From positions 296,361 through 360,360 of the forward strand of contig JAAVTG010000001.1 in the NCBI GenBank assembly GCA_011947345.1: a stretch of DNA of 64,000 nt. The letters run 5' to 3'. This document shows, piece after piece, positions 1 through 9,652 of the stretch (the stretch's first letter is position 1; the number at the start of each line of letters is the position of its first letter). The DNA comes from Phytophthora quininea. Taxonomy: Eukaryota; Oomycota; Peronosporomycetes; Peronosporales; Peronosporaceae. A program made the position numbers and the translations under genes. The notes under the pieces were generated by a model. That model was not told where the DNA came from and searched no databases. It worked only from the letters and a program-made list of their open reading frames with translations.

Positions 1-126
1 TTTCACATGCCCTTCATTAGAACTGTAATAGACCTGGTGGCAGCGATGCGTCTGAACGACAATCAATAATTGTTGCGACTTGGGGGCGACCGATGGTAAA
101 GGTCACGTTGGGTTTGAGCGACGAGA

Positions 127-262
127 TCAGGCAGTCTCGAATCGGCAGCGACGAGGACAAGTCTCGAATCGGCGGCGACGAGGACAAGTCTCGAATCGGC
201 GGCGACGAGAACAAGTGTCGAATGCGCAGCAACGTGAGCAAGTAGTCTCGAATCGGCAGTGA
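127..262. repeat. 27-bp minisatellite, about five units
   Basis: A 27-base unit beginning tctcgaatcggcggcgacg recurs in tandem, first nearly perfect and then degenerating toward 262. The period is a multiple of three, so open frames on both strands carry 9-residue repeats rich in Arg, Gln or Asp. These frames look like by-products of the repeat, and I see no gene here. Confidence 0.8.
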
Positions 263-611
263 CAAAGGCAAGCAGCAGAAGGTGACGACAGAAGTGCGGC
301 AACCGACGACAGCAAGCAGAAGTTGTCGGTGGACATCGGATGTAAGGACTCGGTGGACGTCTGACGGAAGCAGCAGTTGGAAGCCAACAGTGAACGACGG
401 TGGTAGTCTCGACGGTGGACGCTGAAGCGGGAACAGTCGACCGACCCGTGACCGGCGTTGCGGCAATTGATACTGTCAAGGACTGCAAGGTGACGTGCAG
501 GCAGGAAGGACGGTTGGTGTTGTTGATGCCAGCGGTGGCTGTGCAGAACGGTGCTAGCGTGGACCGAACGAACGGGAGGGGGCCAGTGTGTCTTCGAGTC
601 TCCGCACTGCG

Positions 612-1313
612 ATGAAAGGGGCCAGTGTGTTCCAAGTGGTAAGGACAGGCGTGCAGGAGTTCGCTTCGCGAGGTGCCAAGGGCTGCAAGGTTGAGAGCAG
701 GCAGGGCAGTTGTTGTCGAGGAAGAATAATAAATAGGTGGCAGTGTCGGCCAGGGCACGCACCGGCACAGGGAGCCCAGTTGGTTCTCTGTCGGCCAGTA
801 GTTGTTAACGGTGTTGAAGTTAGTGACGGACGGCCCATCGGATCCAACGCAGGGTCAGCACACGAGCCAGCGGCTACTCCAGGAACGGGAGGACCTCAAG
901 AGTTCGTTACAGAACCAATGTGGAGCGAACTATGGAGCCGGTGGTCGAGGTTCTTTTGCGTCGACCTAAGCTGGAGGTTGCTACTCTTCCCAAGATTGCA
1001 AGACCTCTGCAGGAACTGGAGAAGTGAGCACAAAGAACTAATACATCTATGGAGGATCTACACAGCGATAGCCTTTCACGCAACAGGGCCGCTCAGGAAC
1101 GACATTCATTTCCAGGAAACAACAGCTGAAGTGCCAAGTATTCTCAATCTGCTGAACTCGTTCAAGATGCACTACCAATCCCTCTACCAACACGCATATG
1201 AGCTTCATTTCAACCGCGCTACTGTGGTCCGCGTGCTGCAAAAACTTGGGTTTGATCCGCCAGAAAATAATATCCCGGAACCGATGCACCACATGTGGAC
1301 GACACGAACGTAA
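612..1313 (+). CDS. Unknown repeat-associated protein
   Basis: The first ATG in this open frame is at 612, preceded by more open frame without an ATG. The product is about 233 residues with no family I recognise, no signal peptide and no membrane segment. The C-terminal 90 residues look like a conserved unit, with segments such as YTAIAFHATGPLRND and a final LGFDPPEN. Fragments of that same unit recur nearby in both orientations (1411-1733), so this is probably part of a multicopy or transposon-derived gene. The N-terminal half is low-complexity and may not be coding. A function cannot be given. Confidence 0.35.
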   Translation: MKGASVFQVVRTGVQEFASRGAKGCKVESRQGSCCRGRIINRWQCRPGHAPAQGAQLVLCRPVVVNGVEVSDGRPIGSNAGSAHEPAATPGTGGPQEFVTEPMWSELWSRWSRFFCVDLSWRLLLFPRLQDLCRNWRSEHKELIHLWRIYTAIAFHATGPLRNDIHFQETTAEVPSILNLLNSFKMHYQSLYQHAYELHFNRATVVRVLQKLGFDPPENNIPEPMHHMWTTRT

Positions 1314-1410
1314 CTCTCACGGATAGATAGCTTATCACCTTAAGACGAGAAATCCGCTAAACAGTTCATCAATTCAATTTCCTCCTCTAGAGAAATTGCA
1401 TTCGTGTCTT

Positions 1411-1733
1411 TTGGCGGTTCGAAACCCAATTGACGTATTATCTACAGTATTGCCGATTCGTCGTAATGGAGTTCAGCTGCGTGTTAGTAGATAAATTCAC
1501 AACGCATTTTGAAGGAACTCATCATTCGTGGAATGCTTGGCGTTTCAGTTTGGTCCCCCTATACAGAATGTCATTTCGTAGTCTCCATGTTGCATGGAAG
1601 ATGATTGCCGTGTATACTCTCCATCGAACAGGGATGATAAGTTCCTTCTACATTGCCAATTTACCTACAAACATGCTGCTGAACTCCATTATCAGTGTCG
1701 ATAACACGTCAATTGGGCTTCGAACCGCCGAAG
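1411..1733. repeat. Foldback of decayed copies of the preceding gene
   Basis: The arm starting ttggcggttcgaaacccaat (1411) reappears in reverse complement at about 1640-1733, with matching blocks around cccaattgacgt, taatggagttcagc and gaaggaact. Read on the minus strand, 1620-1450 encodes VYTAIIFHATWRLRNDILY and then, after frameshifts and a stop, pieces like SFKMRC and HAAELHYDE. These match the C-terminal unit of the gene at 612-1313. The second arm is a shorter plus-strand copy ending in the LGFEPPK equivalent. All copies here are broken. Confidence 0.75.
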
Positions 1734-1739
1734 GACTCA

Positions 1740-2740
1740 AGTGCAATCGCTAACACGGCATCTGGATTCCTTAACGGTAGATCTGAAGCTACGAAGTAAA
1801 TCTGCTTAGACAAGAAATCCTTGCATTCTTTAATCCACTCGTTTACTACTACTACTTAAAAATTGCGGAAGTACTAGCTTACTTGGTCATGTGAAGACGA
1901 TATTTGGACTCTTTATCCATAACATTGGTACTCCAACCAAACGTTAGTAGTTTCGTGATGGAATGCTGAAGGTAATAATCCTAGATTTGATGTTTCGACA
2001 AAGATCGTTGCTTTGTCTTTGAGCTTCATGGCTTTCCGAAGCAACTGCGATAAAAAGTTACTATCAAAGCAATGAACCGAAGAATGTGAGGCCATTCGTG
2101 CACCGCACCTCTAATTCACAAAGTTTCGGTATGTTGATTTTCAGATAAACGTTGATACAGCTTGATGGATAGAAGCAGCTAGTTTTCTACTGTATGCAGC
2201 AGGAAGAAGCAAGTGAAAAGTGTTATTATCATTGATAATAGTAAAATATTTGTTCAGGACGTTCCTTCGACATAGTGCAGCACAATGCAGCAAGTGCGCC
2301 ACAAGAGCTTGCAGCGGAAAGGGTCACGAGATGACCGCGACAGAACTTCATCGTAAAACAAACTCAAAGCTTTTATTTTAGTGTCTCTCAGCAGCGCAAG
2401 CCTAGTCCGTTGGGTACAGTAGTAGTTCAAGACTCTGCAGAAACATCGGAGTTTGCTTTGAAAAGACTGAAAGTATCGTTTCTTGGCTCGATGTACATGT
2501 ATATGAACTCCTCGCATTCTACCAATGACTTGTGGGCTTTCCTGCGTGTTCCAGAGACCTCACGGCCGAACCAGCCCACCTCAACGGGCTTTACAGCCCC
2601 TAGATAAGTTTCACCGGGATTCGTCAACTTGCTCAATCACACCTGTTCCGAGCTTTAATTTGTACAAGGAGATAGACTCGAACCTCAAGGCCGTGGCAGC
2701 CAGTCGTCGCCCATCTTAGACTACTACTAGAGACTTGCTG
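1740..2740. other. AT-rich stretch without a supported gene
   Basis: Only short open frames of 60-92 codons occur, on both strands, without recognisable motifs or signal peptides. I see no RNA gene and no further copy of the flanking repeats. Confidence 0.5.
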
Positions 2741-2990
2741 TCTGTCCGTTTGTCTGTCAGTCTGTCGGTCGGTCCGTCGCCGAGTTTCGATGGACAAGAT
2801 CCGGCGCTGCCATTGGCTGCCGAGCGCCAGCGACGGCGGCGCCCATTCGCCAAAAGAGTTTCGGCCAATCGCTGCCGAGCGGAGCGAAGGCGGCCCGAGA
2901 AAGTGGACCACACCAATTCGTACTTTACTGGAATAGTAGGGTGGTCCACACCAATAGTAGGGTGGTCCACACCAAACGTACTTAATGTAG
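2735..2990. repeat. GTCT-rich tract and GGTGGTCCACACCAA repeats
   Basis: About 2743-2780 is a run of gtct/gtcg units. At 2903-2916 and then twice at 2938-2975 a motif gtggtccacaccaa (the first with gtggaccac, its reverse complement core) recurs, the last two separated by atagtaggg. The core GTGGTCCAC and its complement GTGGACCAC make part of this a small inverted repeat. This looks like the eroded end of a transposable element. Confidence 0.55.
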
Positions 2991-3044
2991 AGGTCGATAG
3001 TAGCCCCCTCCTCCTCCCCTCAACCAACACCAAAGCCAAACGCG

Positions 3045-3434
3045 ATGGAGCGTGGGAACGTTACCTGCGCTCGCTGCTCTGCCGAGGTGACGTGTGCGCC
3101 GCTCGACCTCGATGGCCTGGGCCACCAGTGCCTCCGCTGCGTTTGCTGCGAGGAGCTCCTCGAGTGGGATGCCTTCGAGAGGCCACGCGCCAGGAGCGCG
3201 TCGCGGCGGTGTCGGGCGAGCGACGGCCAGCGCAGCTTCTGGCACAGCACCGCAGCCGGGCAGCCGCTGCCACGGTTGGACCGGCGGCAGGAGACCATGG
3301 CCCTGGTGGCGGTCACCACCGACGCTGCCGCCGCCACTACCACCTCGCGAAGCTCGCCACCGTCGTCGACGCCGCCGAGTCCGCCAGCGACAGACCGCGC
3401 GTCGCCGTCGCTACCGCCAGGGACAGGCCATTGA
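3045..3434 (+). CDS. Small protein with a LIM-like zinc finger
   Basis: The ATG follows a pyrimidine-rich leader. The product would be 129 residues. Residues 8-35 show C-x2-C, then a spacer, then H-x-C-x2-C-x2-C, which approximates the first half of a LIM zinc finger but lacks one spacer residue between His and Cys. A possible second half (DGQRSFWHS) follows. The C-terminus is rich in Ser, Pro and Thr. The very high GC content gives long open frames in every register, so the reading frame may be wrong or interrupted. If real, it would be a LIM-type interaction protein. Confidence 0.3.
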   Translation: MERGNVTCARCSAEVTCAPLDLDGLGHQCLRCVCCEELLEWDAFERPRARSASRRCRASDGQRSFWHSTAAGQPLPRLDRRQETMALVAVTTDAAAATTTSRSSPPSSTPPSPPATDRASPSLPPGTGH

Positions 3435-3625
3435 CTGTTAATAGACTCCGCGAATACATTTGTTTTCATTTCAGCCAAGTCGGTTAAATTTGTGTTATAT
3501 TGCGTATTGATACAAAAACGAAGGTAAAACGGGCAACAGCGTAACGTTCGGATAGGACCGTGATGACGATCGTGGTCGTACCAGGTGATAGTCGTCCGTT
3601 GGCCTACCCGCGCGAGAAGCCAAGC

Positions 3626-4514
3626 GACGAGGATATCCTCTCTTTCTCTGATTTTGTGCTTGCCTTTGGAGAGGGTCCACATGAAAACGTGCTGATCTTG
3701 GCAATGACTACATCAAGATTCCTGCTGATATGCTGATCCCGAATCCTCCTGTAGAAGACGACGAGGACGAGGAAATAGCTCCAGGGGCAATACCAAGGGG
3801 TATGACCCGCATCATTGACGCAATGTATGCCGACGTTGCGAATCCGGAGGTTGCGAGTGATGATTATTTTGCCAGTCGGACGATTTTGACGACTACGAAC
3901 GAGACGGTACGGAGAATCAACCAGGCAGTCGCAGCTCGACTTCCGGAGACAGCGCGGGAGCGTTTGTCGGTGGACTTGGTGGAGGAGGATGACGGAACGT
4001 TTTTCGAGCAGGAGTTCCTCCACTCGGTGAACATGAACGGGATTCCACCTCACAGACTACTGCTCAAGAAGGGCATCCCCATCATGATGATGAGAAATCT
4101 GAACCCGGATCTTGGACTGTGCAACGGAACGCGTCTGCGAATCGTCGACTTGAAGGACCACGTCATTAGAGCAGCAATTATGACTAGAGAACGAACAGGC
4201 CAAGAAGCACTCATCCCGAGAATTATGTTCGTGAGCGACGACGACAGCTCCGATTTCCCCTTCCGGCTACGACGAAAGCAGTTCCCTGTGCAACCAGCAT
4301 TCGCCATGACGATTAACAAGGCCCAAGGTCAGACGGTGTTAAACTTGGGGTTGTACTTGGCTTCCCGTGCTTTTCCCATGACCAGTTGTATGTGGCGTTG
4401 TCTCGCGTGACCTCCCGAAGCAAGTTCAAGGCGTTGATTGAGTATCCAGAGATCGTAGACCCGGACGGAGGAGTGTACACGAGAAACATCGTGTACATGC
4501 AGATTTTTGATTAG
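3626..4514 (+). pseudogene. Helitron Rep/helicase, decayed C-terminal part (PIF1-like)
   Basis: The frame reads through typical Helitron helicase text: FAFGEGPHEN-like start, IKIPADMLIPNP, a stretch ILTTTNETVRRIN, GIPIMMMRNLNP, and the PIF1 motif FAMTINKAQGQT. A one-base frameshift near 4370 must be bridged to reach QLYVALSRVTS, the final helicase motif; that frame stops with TAG at 4512-4514. The Rep domain and helicase motifs I-II are absent, so this is a 5'-truncated copy. The known role of the family is rolling-circle transposition. Confidence 0.85.
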
Positions 4515-4675
4515 GAGTCGAGGTGCATTTCTAGGCTAGATGTAGTAGCTTGCCACTGCGAACTAGAACCTAGCTTTATTTCGGACAAAAGGCACTTGGC
4601 AGCTTTCATGAAACATTTTATACGCCTGTATTATTTAGATTGCACTACTTAGTAGTTCGTGTAAAAATAAATCAT

Positions 4676-4760
4676 CCCGCCGGAGCGTAGCAGAGGCGGG
4701 CAGTCCACACAGCTACATCCAACCATAACCCACCGCCGCGTAGCGGCGGCGCTCGGCTAG
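4676..4760 (+). mobile_element. Helitron 3' terminus
   Basis: A perfect 7-bp hairpin (ccgccgc, loop gta, gcggcgg; 4733-4749) is followed seven bases later by CTAG at 4757-4760 and then T. This fits the Helitron 3' rule of a hairpin just upstream of CTRR with insertion before T. A second, subterminal stem (cccgcc ... ggcggg, 4676-4700) lies upstream. It stands 160 bp after the helicase remnant and in the right orientation, so the two belong together. Confidence 0.8.
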
Positions 4761-4772
4761 TAAAGATACAGC

Positions 4773-5470
4773 ATGACACCAGGAGGTACGGGCAACAGAC
4801 CAGGACGCTGCTTATCAAAAGGCGACTCAATGCCATACAACTGCACTGGCATCCGGAGAAAACATTGGGAATGGATCAGCACATGGTTAAGGCAGAAGCA
4901 CCATCACCATTGTCAGAACTGTGTTCGTCATGGTTCAAGCAGCGCCCAGCATCACTGCTTTGAACCGTACGCCACACCGAACACATCGACTTGACTGGGA
5001 AAGCAGCGAGAGCTCCTTCTGGTTCTGAATCTTCCATGCCCAGGACGGTTGATTTGTTGCCCGAGAGGATTGCCGCAGACGGCAGCTCAGACGGCAGCCA
5101 AAAATTGGGCGCTTTCTTGGATCACATGTGTCCCCGTCAACACGGATGTGTCGTGGCAGCCAATTCGAGCAGCGAGAATGCGGTGGAGCGGTGCTGCTAC
5201 GGTTTACATGTTAGCCCTGTGTGCTTTGGTGGGCCCACATTGGACTTCGAAGGACTTGCGAAGGGTGTGGAGTTTTTGTTGTTGATCTGTTCGTCAAGCT
5301 CCCACGACCAAGTCAAGAATACGGTAGCGATCAGGTCGGGAAACGTTTGGGTGTCCCGATCCGAGAATTATCTGGGGATCGGGAGAACTGCTCTTTGCGC
5401 AGCAGCATGTCCACTGGCAGTGACAGGAAGCCACGCCGTTGCCACTCCGCAATTTGCCCCGCTTCATTGA
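4773..5470 (+). other. Unassigned open frames after the Helitron end
   Basis: Overlapping frames of 73, 159, 78 and 87 codons run through this stretch. None has a motif I recognise. A piece reading TAARMRWSG-like text in one frame and several Cys residues could be debris of an older element. The last 100 bp probably hold the promoter and leader of the secreted protein that starts at 5499. Confidence 0.35.
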
Positions 5471-5498
5471 GGCCAACAGCATAGACAGACAATACAGA

Positions 5499-6746
5499 AT
5501 GCGCCTCCACCGTGCCCTCATCGCCACCGCAGTTGTTCTGCTCGCCAGTACCGACAGCGCCGCCGCTGTGGTCAAGACCAAAACCGGCGTGACGAAAGCG
5601 CCGATTGACATCGCCAGCGCGTCGGAGTCCGGCAGCGGGGCTTCGGTGGCTACTAAGGGCAAGACCAAGGGCTTGCCCGCCGACAGCGACGAATTCGACG
5701 CCAGCGCGCTGGACGATCTGCTGGACTCGGACTCCGACTCGGGCATAGCAGACCAGATGCCCGTGGACAAGGCGACGAAGGCCACAAAGTCCAAGACGAT
5801 CGCTTCGAGTGAGTTGGACTCGTTCGATGCGAGCGCTCTGGACGATCTGCTGAACTCGGACTCCGACGCGGGCGTAGCAGACCAGATGCCCGTGGACAAG
5901 GCGACGAAGGCCCCCAAGACGAAGGCCACAAAGTCCAAGACGATCGCTTCGAGTGAGTTAGACTCGTTCGATGCGAGCGCTCTGGACGATCTGCTGGACT
6001 CGGACTCCGACTCGGGCAGCGACGACCAGATTGCCATCAAGGGCAAGGCGACGAAGGCCCCTAAGACGAAGGCCACAAAGTCCAAGACGATCGCTTCGAG
6101 TGAGTCGGACTCGTTCGATGCGAGCGCTCTGGACGATCTGCTGAAAAGCCTGTTCGGGTCAGACTCTGGTAGCGATGCCGCTACTGCCGTTAGGGGCAAG
6201 GCGACCAAGGCCCCCAAGCTGAAGACCAAGACTGCTCCTATCAGCACCGAGTCGCTCGACGCTAGCGCCATCGACGACCTGCTGAAGGAAATGTCCGAGT
6301 CTGCCTCCGAGTCTGGTAGCGACGACCTAGTGCCAATCCAGGGCAAGAAGGCCCCTACCAAGAAGACTCCTACGAAGAAGACTGGTCTGGACGAAAGTGA
6401 CTCCGAATCTGCCAGCGCCTCTGAGTCTGCGGCTGGAAGCGACAACATCGACGACATCCTCGGCTCCTCCATCTCGGAATCCGGCAGCGACGACTCTGCT
6501 TCGGTCAGTGCGGTCCCCGTCCCCAAGGTGAAGACTCGTGCCCCCGCCAGCTCGTCCACGAAGGACGATTCGGGCTTGTCCACGCCGATTCCCGCTACGT
6601 CTGCGCCGGAGACGACGACGACGACCGGATCGTCGTCGCAGGAGAAGCCTGGCATGTGGTCGAAGGTCAAGTCGTGGTGGAAGAACACTTTCGGCGGAGG
6701 CTCTAGCTCGTCTCGCCGTCTACGTCTGCTGGCTAACGACGCCTAG
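5499..6746 (+). CDS. Long acidic-repeat secreted protein of the EER/WW/RRLR family
   Basis: I chose the ATG at 5499 because it opens a clean signal peptide (MRLHRALIATAVVLLASTDS, cleavage near AAA). The mature protein of about 390 residues is built of four to five imperfect repeats combining a Lys/Thr segment (KATKxxKSKTIASS) and an acidic segment (DASALDDLLDSDSDSG). The C-terminus reads WSKVKSWWKNTFG, a Ser run and RRLRLL, the tail shared by the small secreted proteins that follow. There is no EER in the usual place. It is therefore a family tail joined to a repetitive, possibly disordered, Ser/Asp/Lys body. Likely exported; function unknown. Confidence 0.85.
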   Translation: MRLHRALIATAVVLLASTDSAAAVVKTKTGVTKAPIDIASASESGSGASVATKGKTKGLPADSDEFDASALDDLLDSDSDSGIADQMPVDKATKATKSKTIASSELDSFDASALDDLLNSDSDAGVADQMPVDKATKAPKTKATKSKTIASSELDSFDASALDDLLDSDSDSGSDDQIAIKGKATKAPKTKATKSKTIASSESDSFDASALDDLLKSLFGSDSGSDAATAVRGKATKAPKLKTKTAPISTESLDASAIDDLLKEMSESASESGSDDLVPIQGKKAPTKKTPTKKTGLDESDSESASASESAAGSDNIDDILGSSISESGSDDSASVSAVPVPKVKTRAPASSSTKDDSGLSTPIPATSAPETTTTTGSSSQEKPGMWSKVKSWWKNTFGGGSSSSRRLRLLANDA

Positions 6747-7333
6747 ATAGCATACTAATAGCTATTGGCTTTCTAATCGATGTATACGGTGTATTTGAGG
6801 ATAATGCTCACCATAAAGAGAAATTCTGCAAACCAATTCCTCTTCTTTTGCCTGTGCGCACCATTTGGGGGTGCCAGCTCGAGCCGGAGCTCAGCCGCAG
6901 GAAACAAGTCGCTGGGTCTGGTCCGTGGACTCCATGATGGAGGATACAAATGTTGAGCATGGATTGTCGCCAACGAAGAGGGGAAAGATTCCTCCTCCCC
7001 AACTTTGCCTTGTCATCAACAACAAAGAGAACGTTTCTTGGTAATAGCATTTAGATATTTTGATCAAGCCAAACCTTGTGACTGCTGTAGGCACCGATGA
7101 TTCTTGCACAGGAGCACTTCAAACACCTCGAAACCTGCCTGCTGATGTATACCATAAAGCTTATAAATCCGAGTCTTTCCTGAGACGGAAACGACAGCGG
7201 GAACCAGAATCGATCGGATTGGTGATCCGATCACAACGCACTTCGAAATCGACCAGCGAGCACGTCTATCAAGTACAACAGCTATCTTACAGGCAATTTG
7301 CTGTCCTCGGTACTCATGCGTTAGCACCAACTC
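6747..7333. other. Intergenic, no gene supported
   Basis: Short open frames only. I see no signal peptide followed by family motifs on either strand. Confidence 0.5.
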
Positions 7334-7602
7334 GTGCTCGTCTTTGAAGTACTGTTCGCTATGCTCTCGAATACCGTCGACGGAGCCATGATCAACAGTC
7401 CGCCGACCGCCGAAGAGCGACGGGAGGCATGGCAAGCGAGACTGTTTTCATCGGTGGCACTGTCAATATCGGCGAGCCTGCCGCGTCGGGCAAAATGGAT
7501 GTGGTCGAATTCCCGACGCTGTGGAAAGGTTTACGACGTGGCGGGGCACGACATTCGGGAGGAGATTGAAAACACGACGACTGCAGATGCGGCGGCAGGG
7601 TA
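7334..7602 (+). pseudogene. Decayed member of the EER/WW/RRLR family
   Basis: One frame holds EERR, and a second frame continues SGKMDVVEFPTLWKG, which matches the SGKVDVIDYPTLWERF block of intact members. After a further frameshift the text FTTWRGTTFGRRL follows, with one of the paired Trp residues changed to Arg. No usable signal peptide remains. At least two frameshifts plus substitutions in the Trp block make this a relic. Confidence 0.7.
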
Positions 7603-7944
7603 GAATAGGTTTGTGGCAATATCAATATCAAAAAGCTCTATTGTAGTTGCACGAAGTCAATGCTCCCACCTCAGCAGTTCGTAGTTTGACAGATGAAGGA
7701 ACAACAAATTTTCCGCCTGAGCATCCAATGTGCCCGATGGCGGAGAAATGTGTCTGGGTCATCGAATGCAGCCGCAGCGTAAACGTTTCGAGTCTGCGTG
7801 GCGTCCACTCAGAAAAACCTGGTCGTCCGAAGATATTGTTCATTGGTGTGACATACTGGTAGGTGGGCCCAATCCCGGCTTCGGATTGTTGTCAAGGTCG
7901 ACGTCACATAGCGATTCTCCAGCCTGACGAACACCATTCCCCCG

Positions 7945-8292
7945 ATGCGAGCGAGAACTTTTGTCTTCGCGACTTTTGTACTGCTGCTTTCATGCCTCAC
8001 CACTGTGTCAAGCGCCGTCGTCGACAGCACCAAGAACGCAGACCCTACCGATACAAACATCGCAGCAGAGCACCCAGTGAACAAGGAAGAGCGGTCGGGG
8101 AACAAGGGGATTCGGGGCACGTTGATCTCGTTGCCAGGACCCAATGACCCAGGCGTAAGGTCGGGGAAATTCGATGTCACCGATTTCCCAACGCTTTGGG
8201 AGAGGTTCATGGCGTGGTGGAGAAGGCATTTCGGGAAGCAAGTCGGTGGGAACTCAGTGTCGTTTGCAACTAGCCTCAGGCTTCGCCAGTGA
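7945..8292 (+). CDS. Small secreted EER/WW-family protein (115 aa)
   Basis: The ATG opens a signal peptide (residues 1-23, core FVFATFVLLLSCLTTVSSA). EER lies at about residues 48-50, SGKFDVTDFPTLWERF at about 73-88, then MAWWRRHFGK. The tail is SLRLRQ, a changed version of the RRLR end. There is no RxLR upstream of EER. An extracellular or host-delivered role is an inference from the signal peptide and the EER motif of oomycete effectors. The gene is intact and single-exon. Confidence 0.85.
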   Translation: MRARTFVFATFVLLLSCLTTVSSAVVDSTKNADPTDTNIAAEHPVNKEERSGNKGIRGTLISLPGPNDPGVRSGKFDVTDFPTLWERFMAWWRRHFGKQVGGNSVSFATSLRLRQ

Positions 8293-8419
8293 GAGGGGTA
8301 TATTTACTACGATGGCGAAATTTGTTTTCAACTAACTGAAAGGGCTCTAAAACAACAATAATCGTTCTTCATTAGCTTGAGTTTTGTCGTGGCTACTAAG
8401 AAAATGGTGGAAGGCGATA

Positions 8420-8680
8420 ATGTACTTGTTTACTTTGCTCGTGCTCGCTCTCAGAATCAGTCAGGGTGAAGTTACTGTACTAGTAGCAGCGAATGAAGCA
8501 ACCAGTTGCCACTCAATAACCCGGTCTACCTCGATGCTTTCTCGTACAGGTCCACCGAATCTTGTGAGACGAGACCCAAACATCTACTGCGGTGCTTTCT
8601 CTGGATGTCCACGCGGTACCTGCACCACACTGCCTTGCATTGTGCGGTGTTCAGTCAGCACTGTTCTGGTCTGCAACTGA
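8420..8680 (+). CDS. Possible small cysteine-rich secreted protein
   Basis: From the ATG at 8420 the frame gives 86 residues with a plausible signal peptide (MYLFTLLVLALRISQGE) and seven Cys in the mature part, including GCPRGTC and LPCIVRC. It lies between two family members but lacks EER and the Trp block. Small cysteine-rich secreted proteins are common in oomycetes, but a frame this short could arise by chance and I recognise no family. Confidence 0.3.
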   Translation: MYLFTLLVLALRISQGEVTVLVAANEATSCHSITRSTSMLSRTGPPNLVRRDPNIYCGAFSGCPRGTCTTLPCIVRCSVSTVLVCN

Positions 8681-8795
8681 GGACCCCATCTTGAGATGCA
8701 GCTATAGTACATTGACTGTGGGGCCTATCTCAGCGCCATTTTACAAGTCTCCATCAAGTGACGACCACCCCAAGTAATATCTCGTTGGAGTCACG

Positions 8796-9134
8796 ATGCG
8801 TTCCGATCAATTGGCGCTGGCGGCGGTCGTCATTCTGCTGACCTACGGCATCGTACTAATAGACGCTAACAGCACGGGCTTGAAGGTTCTCCCGGTGGAC
8901 CAAGAAGAGCGGATCATCGTCAGCGGAACTGGAGGCGGCGAGACACCGTTTATCATTGGAACAAACACAGACACGGACACGACCAACACAAGTTCAGACG
9001 AAGTCGAGGTTGAGTACCCGAGTCTCTGGGCCAGGTTCAAGAGCTGGTGGGAGAAGCACTTTGGCAAGACGGTCGACGACTCCAGCGTTATGGTCCCAGC
9101 TTCCCGGCGTCTTCGACTGACGGATTGTCGATAA
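8796..9134 (+). CDS. Small secreted EER/WW/RRLR protein (112 aa)
   Basis: Signal peptide at residues 1-25 (LALAAVVILLTYGIVLIDA). QEER follows at about residues 36-39, a Gly/Thr-rich linker, then VEYPSLWARFKSWWEKHFGKTV and near the end RRLRLTD. All family elements are present in the family order, and no RxLR stands between signal peptide and EER. Intact, single exon. Confidence 0.88.
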   Translation: MRSDQLALAAVVILLTYGIVLIDANSTGLKVLPVDQEERIIVSGTGGGETPFIIGTNTDTDTTNTSSDEVEVEYPSLWARFKSWWEKHFGKTVDDSSVMVPASRRLRLTDCR

Positions 9135-9652
9135 GATAAAGCAGATAGGGAGCGGGGTGAGGAAGAGATAGAGCTCTGTGACAACGAGTATGTATTGAAA
9201 GGGTGTAGTGAAGAGCGAGGCAAGAAGTGGATTGCGCACACGGAAGTAGGTTTCGAAGTGAACTTGATCATTGCCAACCTTCTACTGCTTCTCTAGGGTG
9301 CTGCCTTACGGCAGCTCCTTCGACCTCGCGCCACCACTCGTTGATGCAGCAGCCACCGTATTGCGGGGCGCGGTGTTGACGATGGTTGCAGATTAACTGC
9401 CTACTAGCTCATGTAGTGCTAACCAGCGAGATCCCGGCTTCCAACAGTATGCACAAAGCACACGATACATTTGCTGGCGGAATCGACGGTCCCATCGCAC
9501 AATTATCTGTTGATCGGTTGATTCTGCTCGGCGGGAAGTCCATGTAGCAGCGTCTAACTGGGGTAAACGCATGTGTCGGTTCGCAACTTTCTCTCTCGTG
9601 TCAGTTTGCAACTTTCTCTCCAGCGACAACACCTCTCGACTCTCCAGCAACG
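9135..9652. other. Intergenic between two family members
   Basis: No supported gene. The last 80 bp carry a near-direct repeat (gcaactttctctc twice, about 9586 and 9609) just before the next start, which may lie in the promoter or leader. Confidence 0.4.

Noticed and set aside
80..758. Overlapping frames on both strands over the minisatellite
   Set aside because: A 27-bp period keeps all frames open. The text is low-complexity and no start or motif supports a gene.
5294..6688. A 464-codon open frame on the minus strand opposite the acidic-repeat protein
   Set aside because: It is a mirror of the repetitive GC-rich coding strand. The plus strand has the signal peptide and family tail, while the minus frame has neither a sensible start nor a domain.
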